Assembly (NCBI GenBank): GCA_002221725.1
Contig: NJFT01000079.1
Span: 62,001 to 126,000 of the forward strand
DNA: 64,000 nucleotides
Direction of reading: 5' to 3'
Origin: Scedosporium boydii
Taxonomy: Eukaryota; Ascomycota; Sordariomycetes; Microascales; Microascaceae
Each line of letters begins with the position of its first letter. Position 1 is the first letter of the stretch. Positions 54,773 to 64,000 of this stretch are shown here, piece after piece. The translations under genes and the position numbers were made by a program. The notes beneath the pieces were generated by a model. The model worked only from the letters and a program-made list of their open reading frames with translations, was not told the DNA's origin and ran no database searches.

Positions 54773-55716
54773 CTTCGTGCCTGCTTATGAGGAAAGGTAT
54801 AATAATATCGTCAGCTTTGAACAAAGGTTTGAGGCCTTCGTGGTTGGCAAGACTCTCTCACAAATGTAAAATCAAACTTGAGCTGAGCCTCTCCCCAAAG
54901 CAGCACCCTCCTCCTCTTATATGACACCTCCATTTGATTTCACCAATTTCTACCCCGCGTAAGGAGAGACTAGGAAATACTTGAGTCGTGAGTGGGAACT
55001 CCATGCATCCCTAAGTTTAGCAAAGTCGACGCAGAACCCGGATAAGCAAATCCGAGCATTGACTGTTGGATAAATTGAGAGTTTATTAACAGGCATGCCC
55101 CCTCCCCCCGTCTGATCGGATGGCTAAACCGAATTCCCCCGTGTACCAACACCCACGATCCGAATGGGTAACAGGCAGCCAAAGATTCGCCCGACTCCGA
55201 CTTGGCAGCTTGTCGCTGTCCACTTTTATCATCACAGTATAATGCTATAGATACCTAAAGAAACTGTAATTAATAGATAAACAAACAAGACATCAATGAT
55301 CTATTTATTTAGCTGCAAGAGACTGGCAAAACCCGGGAAGTCGGTGCGGGAAGGTAGTTTAATCTAGATTTCCTCATGGGTTTACCCCACGCCCCGGATT
55401 TAAACTAAATACAGAACAGCCCTGGAGGCACTGGGATAAGCCCATCAAATCCCTTCTAGATTCCAGGACGTGATTGGCGAATTCGACCATCTCTCCCCAA
55501 CCACTCTCACATGCAAAGGTAAACATGCTTGGCTGTGCAATTTCAGCGAGCAGCCGAGGTTATCCTCCCATATTCGAATTGCCTTCTCAACCAGGTGAAG
55601 TCGACAGTGAAACCACAAGAGCACAGTGAGCACTCAATGTTTCCATGCCAAGTTGGTGCCATTCCTGTCCTATTATGGCCAAACATCCGGGCCAAAATAC
55701 TTCCCCTGTCGTCGCA
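54773..55716. other. Intergenic with dispersed-repeat copy C
   Basis: About 940 bp. It contains the GH45 promoter side and repeat copy C at 55251-55355 (listed separately). No gene is supported. Confidence 0.5.
55251..55355 (+). repeat. Dispersed repeat, copy C
   Basis: About 100 bp from ACCTAAAGAAAC to CCCGGGAAGTCGGTGCGGG. It matches 58168-58264 in the same orientation with a few substitutions and a short indel. The inverted-repeat arms clear in copy D are degenerate here (TCTATTTATTTAGCTG). The element type is unknown. Confidence 0.85.
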
Positions 55717-57037
55717 ATGTCTACGCTGTCAACCCCACCAGCCAAGCGGAAACGGGTCCGCACCGCGAGCCAGCTCGAACAGAAGCGGTCCACGGACCGC
55801 GTCAAGCAGCGCGAGAACCGGCACAAGAACAAGAACCGCCTGAACAAGATCGAGGGCGATATCGCCGACATCAAATCCGCCCTGCAGGCACTCACCGTCC
55901 ACCTCCAGTCCCAGGTCCTCTTCCCAGCGCTCCCGGAGACAACTCAGACGGACGTTACCTGCCCGAGCCGCCAAGAGCCTGAGCCTCTTCGGCCAAGTCA
56001 CGGGGCATTCTACGAGAGTTCTGCTTCAGCGGCCCCCCATTTTCTCCTGGGCGCGCATCTTGGACCGGGAGACCAAGTATTTGAACCGCAGGCTCCGTGC
56101 GCGCTGAGCTCATGGGCCCCTCCATCCCAAGGGAACAACAGACTATGGATAGAATCCAGGTTGATCAACTGCCAATGTGGGTCCCAGCACCTCGATCGGT
56201 TCTACTGCTTCGACCGGCGCGGCCGATACCCTGAACTGTCTTCGCAACCTGAGCTCCGATGCCTTCCTCAAGGCCGCTACGAGCGTGCCTCACCTTCTGT
56301 CATACTCGTCGGTGGCGCTCTCGTACCTTCCTCGTCCGGATGGCCGCACGCTGACCTCCTCTCCGGACGATCTCATTCAGAGGGGCAAGTATGCCGCCGT
56401 GCCCATGATCATCGGAGACCAGGAGGATGAAGGCACGCTCTTTGCCCTCTCCCAGTCCAATCTGACCACGACGGGCAAGTTGGCTAAGTACATGCACGAC
56501 TACATGTTCGAAGATGCCACCCTGGCGCAGCTCAAGGAGCTGATTAACACGTACGGCAACGGCCTCTCAGCAGTCATACAAGGAAGCCCCTTCCGAAGCG
56601 GGCTCTTCAACGAGATCTTCCCGGGGTTCAAGCGGCGGGCGGCTATCTTCGGCGATCTAGTCTTCACCCTCTCGCGGCGGCTGACCCTGCTTGTCACGAG
56701 CATTGTCAACAAGGATGTTCCGTCGTGGTCGTTCCTCATGTCGCAGAACCAGGGGACGCCGATCCTGGGGACGTTCCACGGGGGAGATATCCTGCAGGTG
56801 TTCTTCGGGATCAAGGACAACTATGCTGCGAAGAGCATGAGGTCGTATTTCATCAACTTTGTGCATGAGTTGGATCCGAATGGGAAGGGGGATATGAGGT
56901 TCGCGACCTGGCCGAGGTGGTCCGAGGGACACAAGATGATGCAGATCTTTGCGAAGAACGGAGCGCTGCTGAATGACAATTTCAGGCAGAACAGCTATGA
57001 GTGGATCGAGAAAAATATAGGTATCTTGCGCTTCTAA
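55717..57037 (+). pseudogene. Chimeric relic: bZIP-like N-terminus joined to carboxylesterase C-terminus
   Basis: From ATG 55717 the frame encodes a basic region and start of a zipper-like helix (KRKRVRTASQLEQKRSTD, RENRHKNKNRLNKIE). It then continues through a Pro/Ser-rich stretch to INCQCGSQHLDRF near 56200. One base out of register, from about 56208 to 57037, lies the C-terminal half of a type-B carboxylesterase/lipase. It has AADTLNCLRNL, GDQEDEGTLF, the catalytic His region GTFHGGD, a WPRW motif and a normal end. The esterase nucleophile elbow (GESAG region) and N-terminal half are absent, and so is any later bZIP part. The join between CACCTCGATCGGTTC and GCGGCCGATACC looks like a deletion fusing two genes. 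The locus is flanked by repeat copies C and D. Confidence 0.72.
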
Positions 57038-58167
57038 GGCGCTGCAAGGGATTGGTTGAGGGTTACTGTGAGGTAGTGTTTAGCACTGTCTTGTTGTGTC
57101 TGGTCTTTGTACATAGTAGCCGATATCAGAATTGTACTTAGATGCTTTAATAGGTACATTAAGGTTCAGTATCTATGCATTTAGAAGAAAAGGCTTGAGT
57201 AATATATTTGATTTGATGTATCTGACTGGCCCTCAGTTCATGTGTATATAGGAATACTCCCTGAGAATATAACAGATGTAGACTGGAACAACAGAATCAG
57301 GATTCAGAACAACCTTGTTGTTACAGGCTGTATATCCCAGAGGCCAACGACTATAGGGCCTACAGATTCAGAAGCAGCACTGTTGATAAAGATTGATGTA
57401 ATATAATAGAAAATGAAAATTAAAAGGGGAACTGAACTAACCAATGTTTGGTCATTCTGAGTGAGCTCTCTACATTCTGACTCAGGCCTTCAAGCACCTT
57501 CTCTTCCATAGCTCACTAGCACTTTGCTATATGAAAATTGAAGCTGTGTTATCACACTGAGCTTCAAGTCCTCTCTGTGGTGCCAGGCTGGAGGAAGGAG
57601 GTCAGGAAGAGACCAGCTGCCAGGTCCGGCGGAGAAGACGCATCAGGCAACAACTGCTACACTACGCTCCAGCCTTTGGGTTCCAATTGCCTCCTGCCTG
57701 CTCATTGCTTGTGCAGTTGGCGTTGGCTGCACAAAGTTTATGCAGTAGCTTCAACCACACGGCTTCACAGCCTTGAGCCACAAACCTGAGCATTTAAGTC
57801 ACTAGCCTTTCTCTTCTCCATTCCTAGTCTTCTGTTCATAACCATCCTCCATTCCCAGTCCCCCAATCTCAACTCTCCATTTACAATTCCCAAGCAACGA
57901 GCGTCGCGCATCAGTCCATCACTAGGCAGTTTGGAGTCCTCGAGCCATCAACTCGTCAACTCATCGCCATGTCGACACCGCCACCGCCCCCAATGCCGCC
58001 GAATCCGCGCATGCGTCAACCCCAGTCCGCCCAGGTTGTATACACCATCTCGGAGGACCGCGGCCGCCTCCGTATCTGCGCTTCCACAATTCTTTGAACA
58101 CGGCCATGGCTCCACCATCACCCTTCAGGACTAGCAGATGCAGCTGATGCGCACTTTTTGTCTTCGA
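57038..58167. other. AT-rich spacer between the chimera and repeat copy D
   Basis: About 1.1 kb. An ATG-started 43-codon frame at 57969-58100 (MSTPPPPPMPPNPRMRQ) looks like a protein N-terminus cut short, but it has no recognisable domain. No other gene was seen. Confidence 0.45.
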
Positions 58168-58264
58168 AACCTAAAGAAACCGAAACTAATAGCCAAATAA
58201 ACACGATATCTATTTATTTGGCTGTAGGGGACTGGCTAAACCCGGGAAGTCAGTGCGGGAAGGT
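58168..58264 (+). repeat. Dispersed repeat, copy D, with inverted repeat
   Basis: This is the direct-orientation partner of 55251-55355. It contains an 11-bp perfect inverted repeat, AGCCAAATAAA at 58191-58201 and TTTATTTGGCT at 58213-58223, with an 11-bp loop. Together with copy C it brackets about 2.8 kb that includes the bZIP/esterase chimera. Confidence 0.88.
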
Positions 58265-59424
58265 GTGGCCCCTAGACACCTAGCGAGAAGGTTAAATAGG
58301 TCCCTGGTAAATTTGAATGCGACCAGTCAATGTCGGAGACAGGTAGAGAGAGATAGTAAGAGCAGGTGACATCAATACCGTCATCATTGAGAATCAGGGA
58401 CGGGATCCTTTTTGAATAGAAGAGGGGCTTCACACCCTCTTGAACACGAAGGGACAACACCACATAGTGACCCCCACCGTTGGCATCCTGATCTCAGACC
58501 TTATCGTATCGTCCGACAGCCATCTGCACACTTGCATGCTCGATTCTATTAATCTAGTTGGTGATCGCGGAACCAGCGGATTGTCCAAATGGATCGGGCC
58601 CTATTCGTAGCATTGATAGTATGCACTTTTGGTAGTGCTTGATTTGAGATGTAGTCGATCTTAACGTTCAGTTACTTTTCAGAACCCCTACCATCCCCTC
58701 TGTAGCTTCGATTTCCGTCACACCAATGTTCTCATGCAAATCCTCCATAGCGATCATCGCTGTAAGTTGAATCTGATATTAGCATTTCGTTACCGCACAT
58801 CGATATCTCCCCGTCTCAGCACCGGCGAGAAGCGGAAGTGAAGGCTTCACCACAGGTCTCAGCCCGAAGTGTGAGAATGGCTTATGGCTTGGAACCACTT
58901 TTGCCCACAGTTTTGACGTGTTGGTGTCCTGCAATATCTCTCACGGGGGAAAACCAGCATGCGATGGTTGGTCTCTACTCTCTTATTTTCCCATACAATG
59001 TGGCGCAAGCTGAGCGCTCTGAATATTCTCAGCAACTTCTTGTTGCGTCTCTGCCCTGTGTAGGAAAGGCCTTCTCTAAACGGATATATCCGGTGGCGAT
59101 GCTGTGCTTGGCAAACTCGCAATGCGCCCACATTGTATGATTTACCAGCAAATATTCCACTTCCCGAAACTGCACTGCTCCGCCACAGAGGCTTCATGGA
59201 ATTGGAATTTGTCCGCTACGAGCTGGCCTGTGAAATGGAAATTCACAGAAGATAAGGCTACATGTGGAAAAACCCATAGAGCTGTCCGCAAATACAAAAA
59301 CTGCGATCTCCTTCTCCTAGACGTAATTATGCCCCAGACATAAATCCAAACGGGCGGCACCAAGTCTTTTAGGATCGCAGCCAGCTCAGCCAAAGACTAC
59401 CCACCAGTTACCTCTATCAGCCAA
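58265..59424. other. Intergenic, repeat copy D to F-box gene 2
   Basis: About 1.16 kb. The overlapping frames 58838-59140 (plus) and 58859-59197 (minus) have no recognised features. No gene is supported. Confidence 0.5.
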
Positions 59425-60360
59425 ATGAGAAGACGGAGCGAGAGATTGAAGCAACGCAGTAGACGGAGCCAAAGACTAAGGCAGCGATCTCTCATCCCCC
59501 AGGTACCAAGAAGACGGAGTCAACGACTGAGAAAACGCTCTCTAATCCGCCAGCCACCAATCATGGCGCATCCAGCTCTTCAGGTGCTGCTGCTAATTCC
59601 CGAGTGCCTTGAAATGGTTCTCATGGAACTCGATCCCTCCACCCTCCTTACCTCGGCCCAGCGAGTTTGCAAAACTTGGTACAAAACTATCGCGACATCA
59701 CAACCCCTTCAAAGAAAATTGTTCCTAGCGCCTGACGCTGGTACAGCCGGCAAGGATCGAACCCCAAACCCCCTACTCGCCAAAACTTTCCCCGCCTTCT
59801 TCACTACCGGCCTGAGTATTGCAGGCAGGGTCCCGCGAGAAGAAGTCCTCCGGCAACTGGGCGACCCTCTCCAGGCACCGGCGTGGGGCCGAGAGGCTCT
59901 CCTTAGGAAGGGTGCGAGTTGGCGGCGCATGTATCCCGAGTATCCAGTCAGCTTCAAAATTGGATTTATCGACTGCCATGGCCCAAGTCAACTCTCATTC
60001 TACAGCGGCGTCCTAGATGTTCCAGAGGGCGTCACAATGGGGAAGTTATTCGACGTGGCATACACAATGATGTTGGGACGGGACTACTACAGCTCGTATT
60101 TCGGCGTGTACTGGAGGGAGAAAAGTAAGGACCCGCAAGTTGACGACTGGTCCTGGAAGTGTGGAATGGAAGAAGTGCCACTATCAAAATTCCCAGAGGA
60201 CGTGAAAATTGTCATCTGTCCTAAGGTGAATGACATTACGATCGACCACGCCAGGCAATCGGAATCCATTGATGTCCTGAACAAACTTTACATGCCAGTG
60301 GATTTCGAGTTTTGTCCTGTTGCTCTGAAATTTGTATTCTCTCAGGATTGGTTTGGTTAA
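59425..60360 (+). CDS. F-box protein with basic repeat N-terminus
   Basis: A single exon encodes 311 aa from ATG 59425, or 265 aa from ATG 59563 (MAHPALQ). Residues 57-100 form an F-box (LIPECLEMVLMELDP, LLTSAQRVCKTWYKTI), of the subtype common in Aspergillus and Penicillium, followed by LQRKLFL. The remainder (RRMYPEYPVS, a LFDVAYTMML-like segment) resembles other fungal F-box proteins of unknown target. The extra 46 residues contain two to three near-copies of RRRSQRLRxRSLI, encoded by an imperfect ~90-bp tandem repeat of CGGAGCCAAAGACT-type units. They may be translated or may be leader. The predicted role is substrate recruitment to an SCF ubiquitin ligase. Confidence 0.82.
   Translation: MRRRSERLKQRSRRSQRLRQRSLIPQVPRRRSQRLRKRSLIRQPPIMAHPALQVLLLIPECLEMVLMELDPSTLLTSAQRVCKTWYKTIATSQPLQRKLFLAPDAGTAGKDRTPNPLLAKTFPAFFTTGLSIAGRVPREEVLRQLGDPLQAPAWGREALLRKGASWRRMYPEYPVSFKIGFIDCHGPSQLSFYSGVLDVPEGVTMGKLFDVAYTMMLGRDYYSSYFGVYWREKSKDPQVDDWSWKCGMEEVPLSKFPEDVKIVICPKVNDITIDHARQSESIDVLNKLYMPVDFEFCPVALKFVFSQDWFG
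59431..59560 (+). repeat. Imperfect tandem repeat at the start of F-box gene 2
   Basis: AGACGGAG and GACTAAGGCAGCG-type units recur two to three times. In the F-box frame they code Arg/Ser-rich repeats. Confidence 0.7.
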
Positions 60361-60838
60361 GGGTGCCACAAGGATAGTTCCTCACCATGAGTCTAAGTAT
60401 ATCTCTTCTTAATTCTCCATCTACCATGGAGGTGTGGTATTAAATTTGTGCAAAAGAGATGATGTGTAACACAAGCTAGTTAGATGTCGGCGTATAATTC
60501 GATCGATACTGAGATCCCATATTATAGAGGTACAATCTACGCCTAACCCACTCTCGAGCACAGCACCGGATATATTTGAACATGGGTTACGCCGGACTGT
60601 AGATATGATGATATTAACATTATGGTAAATATGTGCTAAGACTCCATCCTCCCAGCTCGTAACCCCTCCAAATGATCAAATCCGACTTAAATATTCCTAC
60701 CCCCTTGATAAGATGCATGCCATAGGTACATGAAGCTGAAGTGAAAGCGCTCCAGTCGGAGCTAGAAGGCCGAAAGAGCTGGTCCAAGGCCGAGAGCTCT
60801 TTGCCTTCTACTGTCGTCCGAAGCAGGTCGGCATCCGA
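60361..60838. other. Spacer between convergent F-box 2 and secreted-repeat genes
   Basis: About 480 bp, AT-rich, with both 3' ends. No other feature was seen. Confidence 0.5.
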
Positions 60839-61177
60839 TTAAACGGGCAAATCGACAGGGAACTTAACCGGAATCTTAACGGGCAAGTTGGCGTCCACGA
60901 CGTTCAACAAGTGATCTCCGTCGATGGGGAGGCTGACGGGGAGGTCGAGGGGTAGGGCTCGTGCGGCCTTGACGGGAGGGTTGACGGGCACGCCGGCAGG
61001 CACATCGGTGGGCAGCTTGGTGGGAAGGTCGGTAGGCAACTTGAGGGGCAGATCGGAGAGAAGGTTGAGAGGTAGGTCAGGCAAGTTTAGAGGCAGACCT
61101 GCCGGAACGAGGCCTGTATCGACCGGCGCAGCGGTGGCCAGAACGGTGAAGAGGAGTGCAGCGAGCGTGATCTTCAT
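60839..61177 (-). CDS. Small secreted Leu/Pro-repeat protein
   Basis: A single exon encodes 112 aa. A clear signal peptide (MKITLAALLFTVLATAAP) is followed by about ten imperfect units of the form (D/N)LPxxL or TDLPxKLP. Examples are LPLNLPDLPLNL, LPTDLPTKLPTDVP, LPLDLPVSLPID and LPVKIPVKFPVDLPV. There is no Cys. The periodic Leu-Pro pattern suggests an extended or beta-structured surface-active peptide, perhaps a wall or hyphal-coat component. This is inference and no family is recognised. The DNA repeats are imperfect, so the protein periodicity appears older than recent slippage. Confidence 0.75.
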   Translation of the reverse strand: MKITLAALLFTVLATAAPVDTGLVPAGLPLNLPDLPLNLLSDLPLKLPTDLPTKLPTDVPAGVPVNPPVKAARALPLDLPVSLPIDGDHLLNVVDANLPVKIPVKFPVDLPV

Positions 61178-63483
61178 GATGATGAAATGGCCGAGGATGA
61201 TAGACGATATCTTTGAGAGAAAGGTAGGTTGCAGCTGAATGATTGTCTGGCTTGTGTTTATATGGCGAGCTGTTTTCTTATTGCAGGTGTGCGAGGTCTT
61301 GAGAAGCTGAGAGTGATGCTAAGATAGTTCCCATTCCCTCGATGCGGCCTTGCTATACTTTATATATCTTTTTCTGCCGTCTCTTAGTGTCTGACACGCG
61401 GATCTCTGAACAAGCACGCAATTGGTACTAACTCAAGATGCTGAGTGACGGAGATTGAGATCACCATTGTCGAGTAAACTCCCCAAACGCATTCGCCGAT
61501 CGAAGCTGGTGTCCTCATATTCGTCCAAGGCATTGATAAGAAAGGTCTTGTTGACCACCTGTTGTGGAAGCCGAACTATCCGGGACGAGCCACACCAACG
61601 CGAGCGGCTGAAGCTGCGAGAACAAGCGCGAGATCGCATTTCGGCCGTTCTTTCGGCTCCTTGACCTGCGCACGAACAAGTTAAGCTACGGCTGCATCTA
61701 TAGGTTAAATGTCCCCCGACGAAGCAGGTCCGCCCCGGTTGATCTGCATTCACGCAAACCGGCAGCGGCTCTGCGTCACGTTAGGCCGTGACCGGATCCA
61801 GGTGCTAAATTGTTGACGCTTATTTCACCACACGACCCCACACAACGAGACTCTCACGGCGCGGCCTCGAAGCCGATGTGCTGGCTGAAAGCGGGCGAAA
61901 TGAAACTTTTTTTTTTCCCCCGATCAAATCGTGGCTGTTATCTTTGCGGTCACTTCTCCCTCCTCCAGAGCATACCCATTTCACATTTCGGTGCATTGTG
62001 CATGGTGGGGATTGCGATCGACATGCGCAGGGGCATGTAGATCTACGATCCCCCCACGTCGTACTTGTCTCCATTCGTTCCAGAACATCGGACATCGCCC
62101 CCACAATACCGCATGGCGGAGTTGAGAGGTCACGTCATTGACCCTGGCGATGGTGCCTCTTCGCTCGTCCTCATTATCTCGGGCCCCTCGCCCGCAAAAT
62201 TGACTACGTTAGTACATTGATCGGCGGCTTATTACAGCTCTTCCACATCATCCGGGCTAGGATCCGGACCGGACATCAGCTACTGCTACATGCACATAGG
62301 CATGGAATTAACACAACCCAGTGGCAGTTTCTAATGTGTCCATCGCCGCCTTGATTTGCTTCTCCGAAGTCCGTCCGGTTGAATGAAGATCATTGATGAT
62401 GTTATTCATCCCCTGCCATTGAGATTTGCCTCCCAGGCTGTTGCCAGTCTTCTCAACCCGCATCTTGAAGAACCTCAAGAAATTTGGGTTATTAGTTGAG
62501 GAAGGTACAAAGCCGCCGTTTCGGACATTTGGTACACGCTCTGGAGATCACTTGTTGACACAACATGTAGAATTACCTCCGGTATAAGTTCAGGTGATCA
62601 TGCAAAGCTTTCCGAATGGCTAGACGACGATTCCCACATCATCAGCAAATTTATATTGCGGGTTTACGCCCTCATCAACGGCATGGGCGCCCAGTATATG
62701 ACTGTAGTCTAGCCAAGGATCGAGTAGGTGGCCAACTCTTTTGATTCCGGGAATTCGGGAGACGTGGCCAATAATGACTTCTCCGCGGACCGGCTTTCTG
62801 CTATGATCAGGCAGTGGGGAGAGGGATATCGGCTTAACGTACGCGGTGGTGTCGCTGTCCACGGCATGGAGCTATTCATAGAGCGAGCACCTAACTGGGA
62901 TGGCAAACGCGAACCGCATTTTTGACGCAGGTCTTCTATCGAACTTCAAGGAACTGCTCTCTAGTGGTCATTTTCAATTAGGACCTCACATCCTCCGACT
63001 AACGGGGCCATCTCCGTGTCTAGTTGTGCAGTTTGTCATACTGGTTCTCATCATGATGTGATCCTACAATTCCTACCACCTTTAAGCTCAGACCTCGAAG
63101 TTTAAAGCTCCTCGGCGGATGGAAGGATAAGGTACGATGGGGCATGCTCCGAGAGAAAAACCCTCCAAGTTCCTTCCTTTCCTGCGTGAGATCCTGTATC
63201 ATGGGCCTGGCTTTGTAGTGAATACATTGAATACACTGTAGCAAACAATGGAAGTTAGACCCAACCCACCTGCCATCTTCTGGCAGGCGGTTCCCCATGA
63301 GGTGCACTTGCTGTGACAAGTTGACAACATATCTTTATCCATCTTTGCTTCCGATATTGAATGAGTTGCATCTACCTCGGGCTCCCAGATTCGAAACCGT
63401 CCACTGACTCCACTCTTCCTATTCATCTTGATAATTCCCAATCCCCTTGCCGTCCTCCCAGCTGGAGTATACTTCTGCCAAAC
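61178..63483. other. Long gene-poor stretch
   Basis: About 2.3 kb without an intact gene. A minus-strand fragment at 61433-61560 reads TFLINALDEYED, resembling the Walker-B region of NACHT-type NTPases, but it is too short to call. Another minus-strand frame at 62620-62862 looks protein-like (HVSRIPGIKRVGHLLDPW) and is unrecognised. A T-tract lies at 61909-61917. Confidence 0.45.
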
Positions 63484-63975
63484 ATGGATCTCGAGCAATC
63501 AAAGCTTCAGTTTGAGCAGTTTTTCCAGACAAATCAGCATCAACATGAGCTACTCACCGCTTTGGCAGCCTTCCTCAACATGGCACCCCGCAGAGTCCAA
63601 CGCCCTGGCCTGTATGTGACGGAGATCGAAGAACGAATTGAAATATTCGAAGATATCAAACAATCTATTCATCGAAATTTGGTGGAGATTACACCAGTGC
63701 ACTGGGCTCTCTTTCTCGTTGCGCATCTCCCTCGACTTCGCGACATCCTGGACCATCCAGCCTCCTCGATTACCACGTCGATTTTGCTGAAATTCCTAGG
63801 ACAACAATCGACATTCCTGTTGAAAATTTGTCAGCCCCCCTTTTCTTAAATCATTGAATTGTCGCCTGGTCGGATTTATATCTAACGAAATCGGGTAGTT
63901 TTGGCAAAGGCAAGAGATCGGTCGACCTTGGATGCTCCCGCCCTCCCATCCAGATATGAAACGGAATCAGCTAAG
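63484..63975 (+). CDS. 5' part of a gene running off the window, possibly an HNH-nuclease-type protein
   Basis: Exon 1 is 63484-63829 and exon 2 is 63899-63975. A GTAGTA donor follows, so the gene continues beyond 64000. About 140 aa are visible: a helical N-terminus (LEQSKLQFEQFFQTNQ, EIEERIEIFEDIKQSI, HWALFLVAHLPRL) joined across the 69-nt intron to FLAKARDRSTLDAPALPSRY. I recall this order in fungal proteins in which an HNH endonuclease motif with a CxxTG and CHI(F/Y)PF pattern follows. The HNH part would lie outside the window, so the assignment is tentative. An upstream in-frame ATG at 63361 exists but is less likely. Confidence 0.6.
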
Positions 63976-64000
63976 GTAGTACACGTACCTTCTGCCTTGC

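Noticed and set aside
61433..61560. NACHT-like Walker-B fragment (FLINALDEYED)
   Set aside because: Too short and without other NACHT motifs; may be chance.

Overview
The window looks like genomic DNA of a filamentous ascomycete, most likely a eurotiomycete (Aspergillus/Penicillium-like). The reasons are: coding exons broken by short 45-130 nt GT-AG introns with fungal-type splice sites, Zn2Cys6 regulators, an MFS monocarboxylate-type permease, a CYP61 sterol C-22 desaturase, F-box proteins, a HET-domain relic, GH45 cellulase and small secreted proteins. No rRNA, tRNA or CRISPR was seen. The genus-level guess is an inference from gene style only.

Layout. 0.3-13.5 kb is a metabolic/regulatory block: a broken FAD-monooxygenase/acetoacetate-decarboxylase chimera, a short-chain dehydrogenase, a stand-alone histidinol-dehydrogenase-like enzyme, CYP61 (ERG5-type), a Zn2Cys6 regulator divergent from CYP61, an MFS permease and a second Zn2Cys6 regulator. 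14.8-20.1 kb holds an F-box protein and a POT/PTR peptide transporter. 21.2-23.7 kb holds two convergent genes for secreted proteins: one made of three related Cys/Trp modules, the other with a Thr/Val/Glu stalk and a Cys-rich end. 24.7-33.1 kb has a seven-exon malic enzyme and a 1707-residue single-exon protein of unknown function. 34.7-40.8 kb has a possible PD-(D/E)XK-fold protein, decayed fragments and a secreted GSDH-family (glucose/sorbosone dehydrogenase) enzyme.

42.2-50.0 kb is the most unusual part. Two AIG1/GIMAP-like P-loop GTPases with long coiled coils (521 and 493 aa by my exon models) point at each other. A 136-codon ORF whose C-terminal half carries cysteine at every third residue fills the 470-bp gap between them. 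The block is followed by a HET-domain pseudogene and a frame-disrupted gene. I propose it as an accessory, possibly non-self-recognition, island. 50.6-54.8 kb holds a second P450 (pisatin-demethylase-like) and a GH45 endoglucanase-like secreted protein. 55-64 kb holds a bZIP/carboxylesterase chimera between two direct copies of a dispersed repeat, a second F-box protein, a Leu/Pro-repeat secreted protein, and the 5' part of a gene that runs off the right edge.

Several loci are decayed or chimeric and two dispersed repeat pairs occur in the right half, so the second half reads as accessory genome. The exon-intron structures were deduced by eye from reading frame, splice consensus and family conservation.
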